From positions 20,359,195 to 20,423,194 of the forward strand of contig NC_047068.1 of the NCBI RefSeq assembly GCF_902459465.1: a stretch of DNA of 64,000 nucleotides, read 5' to 3'. The DNA comes from Asterias rubens. Its lineage: Eukaryota > Echinodermata > Asteroidea > Forcipulatida > Asteriidae. The position numbers were made by a program, and so were the translations under genes. Every line of letters starts with the position of its first letter. Within the stretch, counting starts at the first letter, position 1. Under the pieces are notes generated by a model that saw only the letters and a program-made list of their open reading frames with translations, was not told the origin of the DNA and made no database searches. Shown one piece after another: positions 45,001 to 60,000 of this stretch.

Positions 45001-48000
45001 CTGTGCCGGAAGTGATAAAAGTACACAGAATATGTCACATTGGGAAACTGAATTTGAGATGCAACCTTGCCTCACCTTGACACAGCTGAAATCAGACAGA
45101 GCCCATATCTTGATGGAACCATCCGCTGAGCTTGTTGCTAAGGCCTAAATGAAAACAAACACCATAAAAAGAAACAGTAAATTTAACAATCACAACTTTA
45201 CTTTTCGTGTGGTCATTCCTTTGTTCTGTACAATTAAAGGGTTTATGTACTTTTGTAGGACACAAAACACAAATGTGTTCACAAAGATAATATTGGTAGA
45301 AGTTTCCCATAAAATATTACTTGCTGTAAAGTTGTAGTCTTTAAGAAACAAGTAAAAAAAAAATCACAATTTTTGTTTGTCTTTGTTAATGTCAAATGGC
45401 ATGTACAATGGATTGACGCAAACATTAATCTTTAATTTTCCAATTTTTCTCAAAAACTTAACGACTGATGAAGCTGCAACTTCTATAGTTAAATTCTTTT
45501 ACATACCTCTTCAATCACTGTGAGACCAAATCTTGATCGACAAAAGGTATCAAAACTGTAAATAATACACAGCCACAGCTGAGAAAACTTGGGTTGAAAC
45601 TGGCAGCAAATCTACAAACCCCTATATACATTGCAATCCGAACATACCTGATCAACAGGAGAGAACTGGACACACCAAATACCACGTCTATGACCTCTGA
45701 ATGACCCCAGGCTAGTCTCCTTCTCAAGGTGCCATAGTTTGGCTGTCCTGTCTTGAGAACCAGTGGCTAGCAGTTTGTCATTGGGCGATATAGCAACTGA
45801 ATTAATGTCCTGTAAAAAGAATCATAGAGATCTAAACAACTATATAAGGCACAATTGGTAATTACTCAAAATAATTGTTACCATCAAACCTTACTCTGTA
45901 ATGAGCAATGGAGAGCTGTTGATAGTATAAAACATTGTAAGAAACGGCTCCCTCTGAAGTAACATAGTTTATGAGAATGAGGTCATTTCTCAATCAAATA
46001 ATAAAAAAACTTCAAGCCTGAAGCCCTTTATTTAGACATCTGAAATCACACAACAAATTTGCACAAAAAGGGTGTTTTCCTTTTGTTATTCTCTTGCAAC
46101 TTTGATGAACAATGAGTCAAAATTGTACAGATTTGTTAATTAACATGTTTAATGCATCATGCTTCAACTATTACCGACCTACAGTCGTTCCGGCACATAT
46201 ATACAGACACCTTTTTAAGTCATCTGACACCACACAAGGGTCATCTGAAACAAGGGTGTTTTTTCTTTCATTATTCTCTTGCAATTTCGATGACCATTCC
46301 AGTCCAAATGTTAACAGATTAGATATTTTAAGCATGATGGGATAAACCAATTGAGAATACCTGTCTTTGACAACTACCAACTGTGTCTAATGCTTTCCTT
46401 ATAAAGTAAAAACTTTTTAAAACAAAAAAACTTGTTCAATTATATTATTATGCATGTAGGCCTACCATATGAATATGCTCAATGAGAACGGAACGGAATC
46501 ACATACCTTTTCGTGAGCACGCTCAGTGAATCTTCCATGAATTTGGACAGGTGTGCTGCCTTTCTGAGTGGGTAGGGTAGATGGAATATCCCAAATCTTG
46601 ATGGTACAGTCCTCACTGCCGCTGACGAAAAACTTGTTAGATAGTCTGAAAACAAAAGTTCATAGAACTAATTTGACAAACAAATTCTTCAAGTACCTTG
46701 TCTACCAGAGTTGTGTAAATCCACGAAACATGATAAAGTAACATTTGTCTCATTGAGCTGAACTTTATTATATGAAATTGTTTTACTTATTATTGTTTTT
46801 TTTTTAAACTACAGCACCCCAGCAAGTAATATTTTAAGAGAGGCTTTCTACAATCTTTATTGTTAAACCGTGTAAGTCTGTATAAATGGTGTTTCATATT
46901 GTACAAGTACCCAAACCCATTAAGCCCTAAACAGTATAAAAAATAAACACTTTCATATTCTTAAAAACAATCAAAGGTCAGAGTTCCCTTGTGACAGTGT
47001 ACAAACGTATCAAGTCATAAAACTATATCCTGTCCAGATTTGAACTTACACACGGCTAATCAAACCAAAAACCATTGATGACTTCTGATGTATGTTTGTT
47101 TGGAAGCTAATGTGAATCAGTAACCTCTATTATATTGACTTGATAGGACACTGTCGAGACAGATGCTTCTACTATGTGGACGTTATGAAGAGGCTTTGAA
47201 AAGTAAACGCGAGGTTGTAACACCACTTTGTACTTTGAAGTTTGGTTCAGGAGCAAATTAATTTCATCAGATTCTGAAGTCTGTAAACCCACAGTATTCT
47301 CACCTTGCAGTAGTCAGTGCTCCAACTGAATGTGTGTGTCCTTTACCTATTGCTACACAGTACACTGAGCCTGTGGTTGGCTCCATACACCAAAGTCGCA
47401 CAGTGTTGTCCTACAAACAAACAAGCCCCAAGAAACAATTTGTCATTGTCTTGTTTTACGCAATTTATATTAAAGGCAGTGGACACTATTGGTAATTGTC
47501 AAAGACTAGCCCTCAAAGTTGATGTATCTCAACATATGCATAAAATAACAAACCTGTGAAAATTTGAGCTCAATCGGTCTTCGAAGTTGCGAGATATTAA
47601 TGAAAGAAAAATACTCCTTGCTAATAATTATTTTGAGTAATTACCAATAGTGTCCACTGCCTTTAAGGGAATAAAAGAGTGGTGCGAGGTCTTGCACACC
47701 TGTATTAAAACTGGCCGAGTCATGGCCGTGCGATAAAGAACAGAGCGTGGGTTCAAATCCCACACAAGTAATTTGCCTGTTTTTTCACACGTAATTTCAG
47801 AAATCCCCACCAGTAAAAATGACCTGCCTCAGGAGGACAGCTAAGATGGTAATAATGAAAGTTGATTATAAAAAAATAAACAAAAGTGTCAGATGGGAAC
47901 AGGTGAGTAATCATGTCATTGACCATTTTGACCACATCCTTCATGTAATTTGAATAAATTCTAATCAATCAAACTTTAAAGGAAACTTAAACTCACCTTG

Positions 48001-51000
48001 GAGCTACTGGCTAACATCAGTCCATTCTTAAAAACTTTAAGTGCGAGAACAATATCTACAGGAAAAACAAACACAAATGGTGAACTTAAAAACACAATTG
48101 AATTCACAAAGTTGATAGCCATTAATATCTAAGACTAAACAAATCTTTTGGACAGACACAACAAATAACTAACCTGTATGTCCAGGTAGAATCTGACAGC
48201 TGAGGGAGGAAAGCTCAAAAACACGAAGCTGTTCACTATTGGTTGCCACGGCAATGTGTGTATCATTCTCACCCATAAAGCATAGATCAAGGATCTCGTC
48301 ATTGTACCCAACAAACTGCATGGACAAAAAGATTACAATACACATTTATCAAGTATTCAGCAACTGGTCATTCTGTACACAAATAATGGAATGGGATTTG
48401 AAACTGCCTCGGACTACCGGGCAGTCTCTGTGGTCTAATGGCAAGACATCTGTTTGAGATTGGCAAAAGGTCCAGGGTTCGAATCCCACCTGAGCAATAT
48501 GCCCATGGATTTTTTTCTACAGGACTCAGCACTGAGTATACAGTGCTTTACATACATCAGTGTATTCTGTAAAACCCCAAAATACAGTGGAATACTGCTT
48601 CACAAATGTCTGCTTAGCAAAAATTAGTTGAAAATCAGTCACAAGCAAAAGTTATGCATGGCAGTTTAACTGGTATTCCAATTTCCTCTATTTTAAGAAT
48701 AATGAACTGTTGAAAAACTACAGAACTTCCTGGTTGAACACTTCCATGCACCATTTAATTTAGTGATAAATTGATGATGTACAAATTTTATTACTTACTT
48801 GTTTCTTCAGCAAATGGCAACCTCCCCAAAACAGGTCACAATAGCACCCTCAAGAGTCCTGTTTCCCATTCTGAAAACTGTGTGGCCGTACAGTCTTTAT
48901 TTTCTGTTTTACTACTATTTTTCTGAAGGGATTTAAACTGGTCCCTAGCGACCAGTCGGAGCATGAAAGAGTCAACTGTGCACTAATTAAACTTTGTTTT
49001 TACAAACCTGTTTGTTGAGTTCAAAATCTTTCACACTGAACAAGAGGATGTTATGATCGTAGGTGACCACAGCGAGAACGCCCAACGCTCCACAGAACAT
49101 TGCCTGGTTGATGTGGCTCCCCATTGGTTGATCATGACCTTTGCCCTCACTCTGACCTTCTGGCTGAGGGAGGTCAGGGAGCTGTCGCTGTTGAGTGAAT
49201 ACACACTTCGCTGTAGAAGCATCCCATACCTTAAGCAGACCTAAAGGGGGGGGGGAGAAAGCAATGTGGAGTTTATTGTATTTAAGACAACCTCAGAATC
49301 CTTTATCATCTGGTAACTCAAACAACTAAAATGCATGTCGTGGGTGAGCGATATAGTTCACCGGACCCAAGCTCTTGTGTTGTCAGCAACTGAGTGCGGG
49401 TTCAGATTCCCTTGTGCCCTTGACTAAGGACTTGACCATAAATTGGTATCACCATAACAACCTGTGCACTGGACAGATGGTCACTAACTTATAACCTCAA
49501 GTCACACATTGCAGCTGATTTCTACGCCCATACGAAGACACGTAGCACCAGACTACCTAAACTTCCCACCGCATATTTCACAGCCGAACAATCCGAAGAC
49601 CAAGAAACATCAATATCTTTCTTCAAATCAGACTGAACCTACACCTCAGCTACATCTCATGCCGTCACACCAGGTTAAGAATGTCCCTATCTAAACAGGA
49701 AAAGAATGCTCGAGGCTGGGTGCGAGACACTAAGTACCCGATAGAAAACACAGCGATGCTGATAGAAATGCAGTTTGCAACAATCGTGAGGTACTTGGGT
49801 GGATCAGCAAGGAAACTAGGACTGAACCTTCCATCCAGACAACAGACTCCACAACATGCATTTGCTGAGCTGAGGGCACAGTTTGGTGAGCTCATGATGA
49901 TTGGTGATCTACTAGCCGAAATTCTATGCACAGATGAGGAGTCCTAATGAACCGACCAGCATCTTTGCAGTGGAACTTGAGGCTACACTCTGCACCATAG
50001 AAGAACGCATGAGCAAGAACATACCTTTCCCAAACCACAACCACATGCTGACGCAACAATTCATGCGAGGAGTAAAAGATGAAAGAGTGACTCGACGAAT
50101 CGCACCTATGAGACCACGTGAGATGACATTCCATGAGTTGCAGACAGAAGTAAGACAACTTGAGAGAGAGATGCGACTTGAACCGACGACTAAGCCTGAA
50201 GTCAGAGCGCAGTCACAGAAGTCAGCACAGTCACATCATTATCAGTCGCAACCCAATCCTCACAAAGCACCGACTACCTTTCAACCACCCAACAAGAAGA
50301 CTGACCACAATATTCTTCAAGAACTGATGGTTAGAATGAGCCTCCTCACCGAAAAGGTAGAAGAACTTGCCAGCAGCCCAAGAAGAACTACACGAGACAA
50401 CAAAGGGATACCACCAACAGGGTCTTCATCTAGGGTGCAGAAACATTCCTTTAAACTTGGCAGGCCGCGGCCAATGGACTCACCAAGCCAAACCAGATTT
50501 CAACAACTTATCGGACCTAATAATGAAGATGTCATCGAAGAAGATTGTGAAAACTACTTAGCATTAATAGACTCCGGCTCACAGATAACATCAATCACTG
50601 AAGAACTCTGGAAGAACAAATCCATACTTCCAGCAGACGTTTCAATAGAAGACACGAGTGGACAAAACGTGCCATATCTTAGTGTTGTCCCGATCTCCAT
50701 CGTAATTCTTGGTGTCACCTATGACGATGTCGATGCATTTGTTGTCCCTTCAGATAGCTACAGACGACGTGTACCAGTTCTCGTTAGTACTAATGTGATC
50801 AGAGCCTCGAAGCGAGACCAACAAATATCTGGAGGATTTCAATATATGGACCAAGTGAATGATGAAAACTTGACATGGCACATAGCGTGGCACACGGATG
50901 GGACTCATCACAATGAAGCAATCCCACACAGGCCTCAGCGTGACAACAAGGACGAACAGTCACTGATGTGTGTCTATCACAGGTTCCAAGTTTTTTTATT

Positions 51001-54000
51001 ACATCCCAGTCAGAGTGTGCTGCAAAATCTTGCCACAAAAGATCTTGCAACTAAAACTACTCAACAACCACTGCTGAATGCAAGAGAAAATGGCCAGCAG
51101 GCAGTTAGATAGGTTTGTACAAGACAAGTTTCATGTACAGTCCACCACAGAGACAAGTTGTTCTCTATATGACCCTGACAAGAAAAACAAGCCAGCAACT
51201 ATCGAAACTCTGAAGTTTTACAGTAGAGTGACACAAGCAAGAGGACAATCCTGAAAGCAGACAGAAATGTCCTACACGGGCTTGTTGCAAGTTATGCTTC
51301 TGGAAGAAGTATGAATCTTTCCAACATTCTCTTGCCGGTGGGTGCCAATCTCTCTTGCAGAGATGAATAATTCCCTCATAAAAAGGGATGTATCTGTTTC
51401 CGGCTGACTTTCCCATGCACACACAACAAGGCCGGTGACAGAACCTTCACAGTCACTGCAGCAATGGAGTGGAACAGTCTACCACTTTTAATAAAAAAAT
51501 GCCAAATCAACTGCCAAATTCAAGAAAATTATCAAACATATCTATTTCGAAATGAGTCAATTTATTGCATTACAGGTGGCTTTCATTTTAATTAATTTTT
51601 CATTTATTTTATTTATTTTGATGTACTTATGTACTTATTGACAATTGTGAGTGCTGTGATTTAGTTTACTAAGTAGAGCGTCCTGAAATGTCATTTATTA
51701 CCAGTATCTCCGCACACGTGTTGCACACACGTGTTGCACACACTCATGCATCCATTGTCACAAAACAAAATTCCAGGTCATAGTTCAAAGGGTAAAAATA
51801 ACTCCAGATGTAAAACACATTAAATGTATGGAAGAAACAGCACTGTAAGCCTATGAAGGTGCGTACTGACGACTAGTAAAAAGTCCAACGATGAGCGTGC
51901 ATCCAAAATACTGTGCATTGTTGTCAGTAGACTTTTCAATGTCTCCACACATGTTCCTTCGCTGCAACAGTGGTATACATGTACATACATGTTTTACAAG
52001 TTTGGTCAAACCATACCATGTGAATCAAGCAGGAAAAGACTGAAAGAAGTCCACACATATCAAAGGGGTGAGAGTCATTACTAACAAAAAAGTTTACGGA
52101 CTTTCAAAACATCTGCTCCATAAGCTGCAAAAGACACAAAACTCAGCTGCCCGTCTTGTTGTGCAAGCAAGCTAGTCAGCATCCACCACTCCGATACTTA
52201 AAGAACTTCACTGGCTGCCCAAGAATGAGCGTATTGTTTACAAGATTCTCTTGCAGACCTACAAGCCTTTGTCTGGTTTAGCACCGCAATATTTATATTG
52301 CCATATCCAACATTCTGTTCCTGGAAGAGTCGGCCTCCGATCAAAAAGATGAACAGATCATGGGGGGATAGATCCTTTGCTCCAGCAGCCCTTCTTCTCT
52401 GGAACTCTTTACCGCCATCCCTTAGGTCATGCACCAGCATATCAACATTCAAGAAACAGCTTAAAACTCATCTGATGAGAGTTGCTTTCAAATAATTCCT
52501 TCGGTTTTGTTTTTTAATTATCATGACTTTCTTGTTGACACCTTGAGCATTTTTAATGGAAATGTGCGCCCTATAAATGTACATTATTATTACTCCAACA
52601 ACTCACCCCCCAAATTTAACATAAAATTCAAAGGGGACAAAAATTTAACTCCACTTTAATATCAACAGCCATGAACCCACAAGGGATGCAAGGAGATTTA
52701 ACATGAAGCAAATCCCCGGTCTAGTACCAAGACTTACCCTGAGATCCAGCAGTGATGAAGAATGAGCCGTTACCACTGATGCCAATCTTACTGCAATCCA
52801 CGTCAGATGGTGGTACGATGACAGACTCTAACGGCTAGCATAAAAATCATCAATAGAGAAATTAATAAATTAATAAAAGCTGTCAGCCTTTACATGGCAG
52901 AAATAGTACAATAGGTTTGCAGTGGGAAACAATGAAATCTATAGACTTCTCTGCTGTAAACAACTAATAGGGTTTTTGTTCTTTTGTATTAGCAGCTAGA
53001 ATGTCAACAAATAAATTTAAAAATTTTAGCATGATTCACAACAACAACAAACATATTTTATGAACAGTGCTCTAACACAGTATTTTCAAAACAATTTAAA
53101 TGGTTTGATTTGAACCCCTGCCCTTATCTTAATGAACCCCTGATTAGAACCCCCCAAAAAGCTGCGAAAAACCTAACTCAAACACAAACAATCTTGTTTT
53201 GTACTACTTTAAATAGGCTGCGACTATATTGACAACAGATGCCATAGTTTTGCACAAACTTGAACAAATATTATAGAAGCCTAATTGACTATTGTGCAGA
53301 TGTGATTGGCCGTAGAAAATTTTGCACAGACCCATTGTGCAAGCTCTATTGAATGAGGTGCATACTGGTCCAACTATAGCGATCAAGCCTAATGGCTGGG
53401 TCTTTTCTAGACTTGTTTTAAGGCGCTCAATCAGTTGACTTAACTTACCTCATAGACAGGAATTGTTTTGGTGGCTTCATACGTCTCTAAGTTCCACACA
53501 GTCACGATGTTATCTCTACCTGAACTAAACATCGTCATGCCATCCTCGGTGAATGCAAAGCTGGTGACTCCACTGTAATGGCTCTCTAATACAGCTTTAC
53601 ATCTGAGGGAATGAACCAAGAATAAATTTCATTTCATTTATTAATTTCACAAGTGAAAATGCAAAGTACAGAAAATAAAAACGGTAAAGAAAACATATAC
53701 ATATAAGAGAGAGAAAAAACAAAAAGTAGCACCCCTGATGGATTTTTTTAAAAGTAAACTAAATTACTATCGAGTTAATCTCCTGATGCCACAATTGTGA
53801 TTGTGAAAGTGTTGCTATATGACTCTAAACTCTCTCTACCTCTTAAGTCGAGTGAGGTTGGAATCATGTTTAGATTTGCCTGTTCATGTCCCTTCCTTAT
53901 TAATGGAATACGTCTGGTAATCACTCTTAAAATTAGTGGCAATAAAACCTGTTGGTTGGAAACCTACAGCAGCTTCAATAGTAAAAACAGCATCATGTAA

Positions 54001-57000
54001 ACTGTTACATGGTGCTATATAAATAAATGGATCGTATATTAACCAACATATCCCCGCATAACTTAGTGAGCAAATAAAGAGCCCTTTGAGATGACCTTGC
54101 TTTGAGATGACCTTGCTTTGAGATGACCTAGCTTTGAGATGACCTCGCTTTGAGATGACCTCATATTGAGATGACCTCGAGCTATATATTGATCCAATTC
54201 ACCTGCCATCATCATCAGAATAATCTTGGATGCGCCATACTGGTGGGCAATGTCACTGTGTGTTAAACAGTGAGGGCGCATTTTAGGCAACGCAGAGTTT
54301 ATATGTAAACCTATGTGCCCACCGACATGGTGAGCGTGGCACAGTCGCCGCGTGGGATGCGTGTGTAAGGGGTCAATACTACTACTATTATTTTTGTTAT
54401 GTAAGGTTCATTCAATTAAAAGTTTTGTTGTGGTACCTGCTAGTACTGAGATCCCATACTCGTATCTTGCAGTCATCGGATGTAGAGAAGAGGAGAAGTT
54501 TACCGGACTCTGGATGAAACTCAACAACACTGCCAAAACAAATAAGCAAACAAAAACAAATTACCAAACGGATAACATTATTTCTATCTCTTGATTACAA
54601 ACAACAGAGGGGTGTGTCTTCCACTATAGGGGTTTTCCTCTCACGTCTAAAACTAAAAGTTCTTCATTGTCTTCTTTATAAAAAAAAGGTTGTGTAATGT
54701 TTCCAAAAGGATGTTTTGCCGACTACAGGGATGTACTAGGCTTAAAAAAACTGGAGTTCGTTTTCTTTTCCTTTTTCTTACTTAAAAACGAACAAACGAA
54801 CAAACGAACAAACGAACAAACGAACAAACGAACATTCGAACAAACGAACAACTGAACAAACGAACAAACAAACAACCAACCAACCAACCAGCTAACCAAC
54901 CAAACAAACAAACAAACCAACAAAAAAACAAATTTCCATATAAAAACAGAGAAATCACATCCATGCAGATTCAGGTGCAGCTATACATGTAAATCGAGAA
55001 ATACAAAGAGGTAATAGACTGGATGGGGGTACACCTACCTGACCACTCCCTGTGAACCTTTGAGGTTGTGGGTGCAGTACTGCTGAACGATGTCCCACAG
55101 CTTGATGGTGCTATCACTACTCCCAGTGGCTAGCAGGGTAGAGGTGGGGTCAAAGGCCATGCTGACAATGGGCCCAACATGGATGGCCTGCAAGGAGTGG
55201 GTAGTTGTCCCAACATTCACTGATTGTTTATTATACAAATTTATGAATAGCAGCATCAGCCAAATTCCAAGTAAAATTACGATAAAAGCTATATCTTTGC
55301 ACTATATCTTTGCGCTATGTCTTTGCTATTGTACACGTATGTGCTGTTAACATGTACTTTGTACTCATAAATTAGACGAAATGCATAATGCCTGAAAACA
55401 CTGGGCCAAGTTTCATGGCACTATTATAATAATAATATTGACTCTTATAACTTGTTTCGCAGGAATTGAACAAAGCTCAACTCTTCGGAATTATTTGTTG
55501 CGAATTTCTGATATCATAATTCGTATCGCATTCGCAGGAAGTCTGAACAATATAAAATTAGAATAAACACACCTTGCACTAACCTTCCATGTGCGGACGC
55601 ATCTTTCCTCTTGCCAGTCCCATTGCTTCATTAACAAGTTCCTATGAGCAACTACTAGAAACTACAAAAGGAAAAAAAAGGTTTACTCAAACTTCAAAAA
55701 TAAACAACCCCAGTTTGGTAATAGACTAAACTTAAATCCATTGTTTTCGGAAATGTAAGCACGCTCAGTATTATGACAATTTACCTGGTAAGTCTGCTGC
55801 CACCTAACGTTCAAAAGTCTCACATTGAACGGAGGATGTTTTATTGGTGATTGCCTGCAATTAGACTACCTCTTTTATTTAAAGTAGGCGTCACACTTCA
55901 CGGAGGGAACAGAGGTTGTTAACTCAGTTTCTCCTGATCATTGCCTTGGTGCCACTGGAATTGTTTCAATAGAAATTCACAAATTCCTCATACAGGGGCC
56001 CTGTACCGAGGAGAAAATGCCATGGTGCCCCGGACGCCCTCTCAAAAACAAACCAACAAATCAGAAACTAACCTTGTCATCTGGAGTTACTGCAAATGAT
56101 GTAACATCGTCGCAGTCTTCCTGCAAATCAATTTTGTAAATCATAATATTAAATAGAGAGTATGCTTTTTTTTGTGACAAAACGTGTATGGTTAATTTGA
56201 AAAAGTAGATTTTAAGTCAGCCATTGTAACAGAGAACAATTTTGCAGATGTATTTTTTAGTTTACTAACCTCTTTAATGGAATGTACCACTTTCCCAGTG
56301 GAGGTGTCAAGTATGTTGATACTTGTTCCATGTACACAGAACAAATGAAGTCCATTGGTAGAGAGATGAACCTTACCCCCTGTGTATAATGCAGAGATCT
56401 TACTTTCCACACGAAAGCTGTAATGTGATAAGAAACAAATAAAATTAAAAATACTTCAAGTAGGGCCAAGGATAAAAAGGGTAAAGGTCATAAGGAATTC
56501 CAGTGGACATGGTTGGTGGATTGGCTCTTCCATACATAGTTGCGATGATTGTAATTATAACAATAATAATAATAACAATAGCTGCATTTATTATGCACCA
56601 TATATCTAGTGTAAAAGACCCTATTCCGAGGCGCAGAACAAAAAACAAAACATATATACAACAAAAGAGAAATAAAGACCACAATGGCAATTGAATAATC
56701 TAAGTCAAGACATACAACAAGCTAAGTGTATGTGGATTTAAATAAATCAGTTTTCAGCACATTTTTCAATAAAAACCCCTTCATTCTCCTGACGCTACAT
56801 ATTACACCACAACTTCACACATGCAATTTCAACCAGTGTTGATAGACTTGCCACTGCCCAATTTTTTTCACTTTTGAAAAACATGACACAAATTCTAAGA
56901 TCACAGTCTTGATTACCAAATGTCTAATAAATCCATTCATAATACTCAAAACATGGAGGGTTCAATTATAACAACTACTCCAGAAATAGCCTAATAAATA

Positions 57001-60000
57001 CTTATAGTGCCAAATACGCTGGACTACCTCCGCTTCTTGGCCATATGCCTATCTCTCTCCAGGGGGTGAAATCATGAGAAAAACATCTTTTATGACAATA
57101 TTTTTCCCCAATTGTTTCACTTACCTAAGCACATTGGGGAGAGCCCATTAACTCCAAAATGTACACGCTTGTTTGGTTTTAGTTCTAGGAAACATTTTGC
57201 ACAAAAAACATCATCTGCGCCAGGATGTTTGTTACTGTGCAAGTGAGCAAGTACTCTTTCTGTCAATGCAGTGTTCTTTGCTTAGAGCGCCACCATCGAA
57301 CGTGCATCAGCAAAAAGTGGTGCGAATTTAAAGAAAGGGGGTATCAAGTAGTGAATAATATCTTGAATCAAGACTAGATTTACGTACGTTTACCAATATT
57401 GCTCAGCATACTCGGTAGGATAACAAAAAGTCGTCTTCAAGTCTTTGAGACCGCGTGTACCATCCGTCTAGTTGTCTGAATCGTCAAGTTGTACGACTCG
57501 ATTTGTCAGACTGTTGAGTTGTCTGCAGGACGAGTTGTCTTAACTCCCATGCTCTTAGTATAATCATGCATGTCCGTAAACATCATGGCACCGGCGATGT
57601 TCACCAAGTGATTGCCAGCTACCGGAGTTCTCATAAAATTACACAAAAGCGAACGCGCACATTTTTGAGTTAATCTGCTCTCCCTAATAAGCGACGGTAA
57701 GTGAGTACAAATAAAATGGGGGATAATATTGTCATAAAAGTATGTTTCTTTTCGAAAAACTATTTCACCTCCTGGAGAGATATAGGGCTAGGCAACTCCT
57801 AGAACTGTGAGGTTTGTTCTGCTGTAGTCTCCACGAACAATAGCGAAATGAACCTCATACAGTTCTAAGGTAAGAGTAGGGTGGTAGGTAAGGTAGTCAG
57901 AAAGTCCAGCGTTTTAGGCACTATTTATTTGAGATGGGTAAAAACCAAAATTAATACACTATTTATTTATTACAACTTTATACAAGTTCCATGATTAATG
58001 AATAGTAATACTAGCTATTCTTATAATTAAAAGTAATACAAATATTAACTAAAAGAAGAAGAATGGACCGATATGATTCTATTTAACTTTATTTAGTAAC
58101 TTTTCCAATTGAAAATTTACTTATTTAGTTAGCAGAACTTAATATGAGAAATATGTTGGATTTTGAAAAGTTTCCATATATGGTATGCGCCTCCACTTTT
58201 TCATTTGATATGAAATAAACAGTATAATTCTAATTATTTAACTCAAGGCTCATCGAGACTGAGATATTAATTTTGGTTTTTACCCATACACTGATGTGTG
58301 TTAGCACTGACTACTCAGTACTTATGAAAAAATATCACAGACATTTTACTCGGGTGGGATTCGAACCAACGACCCTTGCAATTCTAGACTGAGATATCCC
58401 TTTTTGTAAAAATTAGTGAAAAAGTGGTGGCGCCATACGGAAAGTTATTCAGCATTATGTTTATTTTTAAAATATTGTTAATTAATATTTATTCATAAAT
58501 ACATCAGACAGTTTCGCTATTCCTATTGGTGGAGAGCGCGTCACGTGAGTGTGTATAAACCTTTGTTTATGTGAGTGTGTATAAACCTTTGTTTATGACC
58601 AGTAAAAAGTGTTGACACATGGACGTGAGACGCGAGTTTGCACCTGTGCTTATAAGACAGTTTCTTCATTCCTATTGGTCGAAAGCAACGGCCGAGACAA
58701 TTGTGCCACATCACGCAATACGCGCACAGCATTCCCTTATAAGGAGTTGTTTACCCGAGGGCCTTGACTGGGCCTTACCATTTCATAGCTGGAGGGGTGT
58801 TGTGTTGAAAGAAATTAATGAAAAATTATAATTTTCTTGCATTTATTTTACTTTTTGACTATAAGTGTTGATGTTTTTTGACCGAACAGGTATTTATGAA
58901 CGGGAATCAAAGTGTGTTGAATCGTTTTTCAACCAGTGGTTTAAACCCGCCGAGGCCTGGTTCTTGATAATTGACCTCAACTTCATCTCGATAAAATTAT
59001 CAGAACGAGGCCTTGTTGGGATTAAAACACTAGTTGAAAATCTCTTCACCACACATTGATTGGATTGATTCCCTTAATAATGTAAGTAAAATAATGCAAG
59101 CACCACCGTTACAGCTTCATCATACTGCAATCACACTTGACATTATACAATTGCTGCACGCTGTGACGGGATCCATGGCGTTTTCCGTTTTGTACACCCA
59201 AGGGGGAAAATGGCACCCGAGGCAAAGCCGGGGGTGCCATTTGCCACCGAGGGTGTACAAAACCCATGGACCCCAGTCACGAAAGCGTGCAACAGTTGTT
59301 TTGTTATACCTTCTTGGTAACATTGTTATTCCTCTTCTCAAAGCTCTGTTCATCTTCAAACATTATTAAGACAGAGCAATGCATAGTTTAATCATGGTCG
59401 AATAAGCAGACGAACAGTTCAAATAAGAAACAATTCTTCACCTGTTCCCTCGAACCCGCGCGTGTTTCGTACAGCGTTGGAAATTGACCAACGGTGGGAA
59501 CAATCAAGGTGATGTACATCGGTGTACATCACTTTTCATGATACCCGGCGTGCTGTTCATTCATTACGCGTAGCGCGCATATTTAGCCATGATACATGCG
59601 TATTTGTTGCACGGCTTGGATTGGTTCTCTACCAATCAAACTTCACAATTTGTACAGAGGTATAACAATATTTTTAAACCGAGTTGACCTCAGACCGACA
59701 TGACCGGCCAACCGCCGCGGTGTGGTGTACACACGGAATCGATGGAATGAATGAATCGGTCGCACTAAATACCGACAACTCACGACCCCTCTCAACAAAA
59801 TTTTTTAAATGCACTTTAACAGAACATTTGAACATAATTCAACCGTTAAATATGTGCATCTAAATCACTTTCAAACTGTTGAAAAAATTGTATTTTTAAC
59901 TGTAAAAAAGGTGTTTTTACCCCGAATTTAGTAACGGACGGAAATATTCGCCATTTTGTCTTTCGACGTACTTGGACGATTCTATTACACCGCAGGGTGC

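Noticed and set aside
51074..51260. Short open frame following the gag relic as a pol fragment
   Set aside because: The frame beginning near 51089 shows no reverse transcriptase, RNase H or integrase motif.
54723..54964. Minus-strand frames rich in Val, Cys, Phe and Arg that look like a membrane or Cys-repeat protein
   Set aside because: They are simply the ACAAACGA microsatellite read in two frames.
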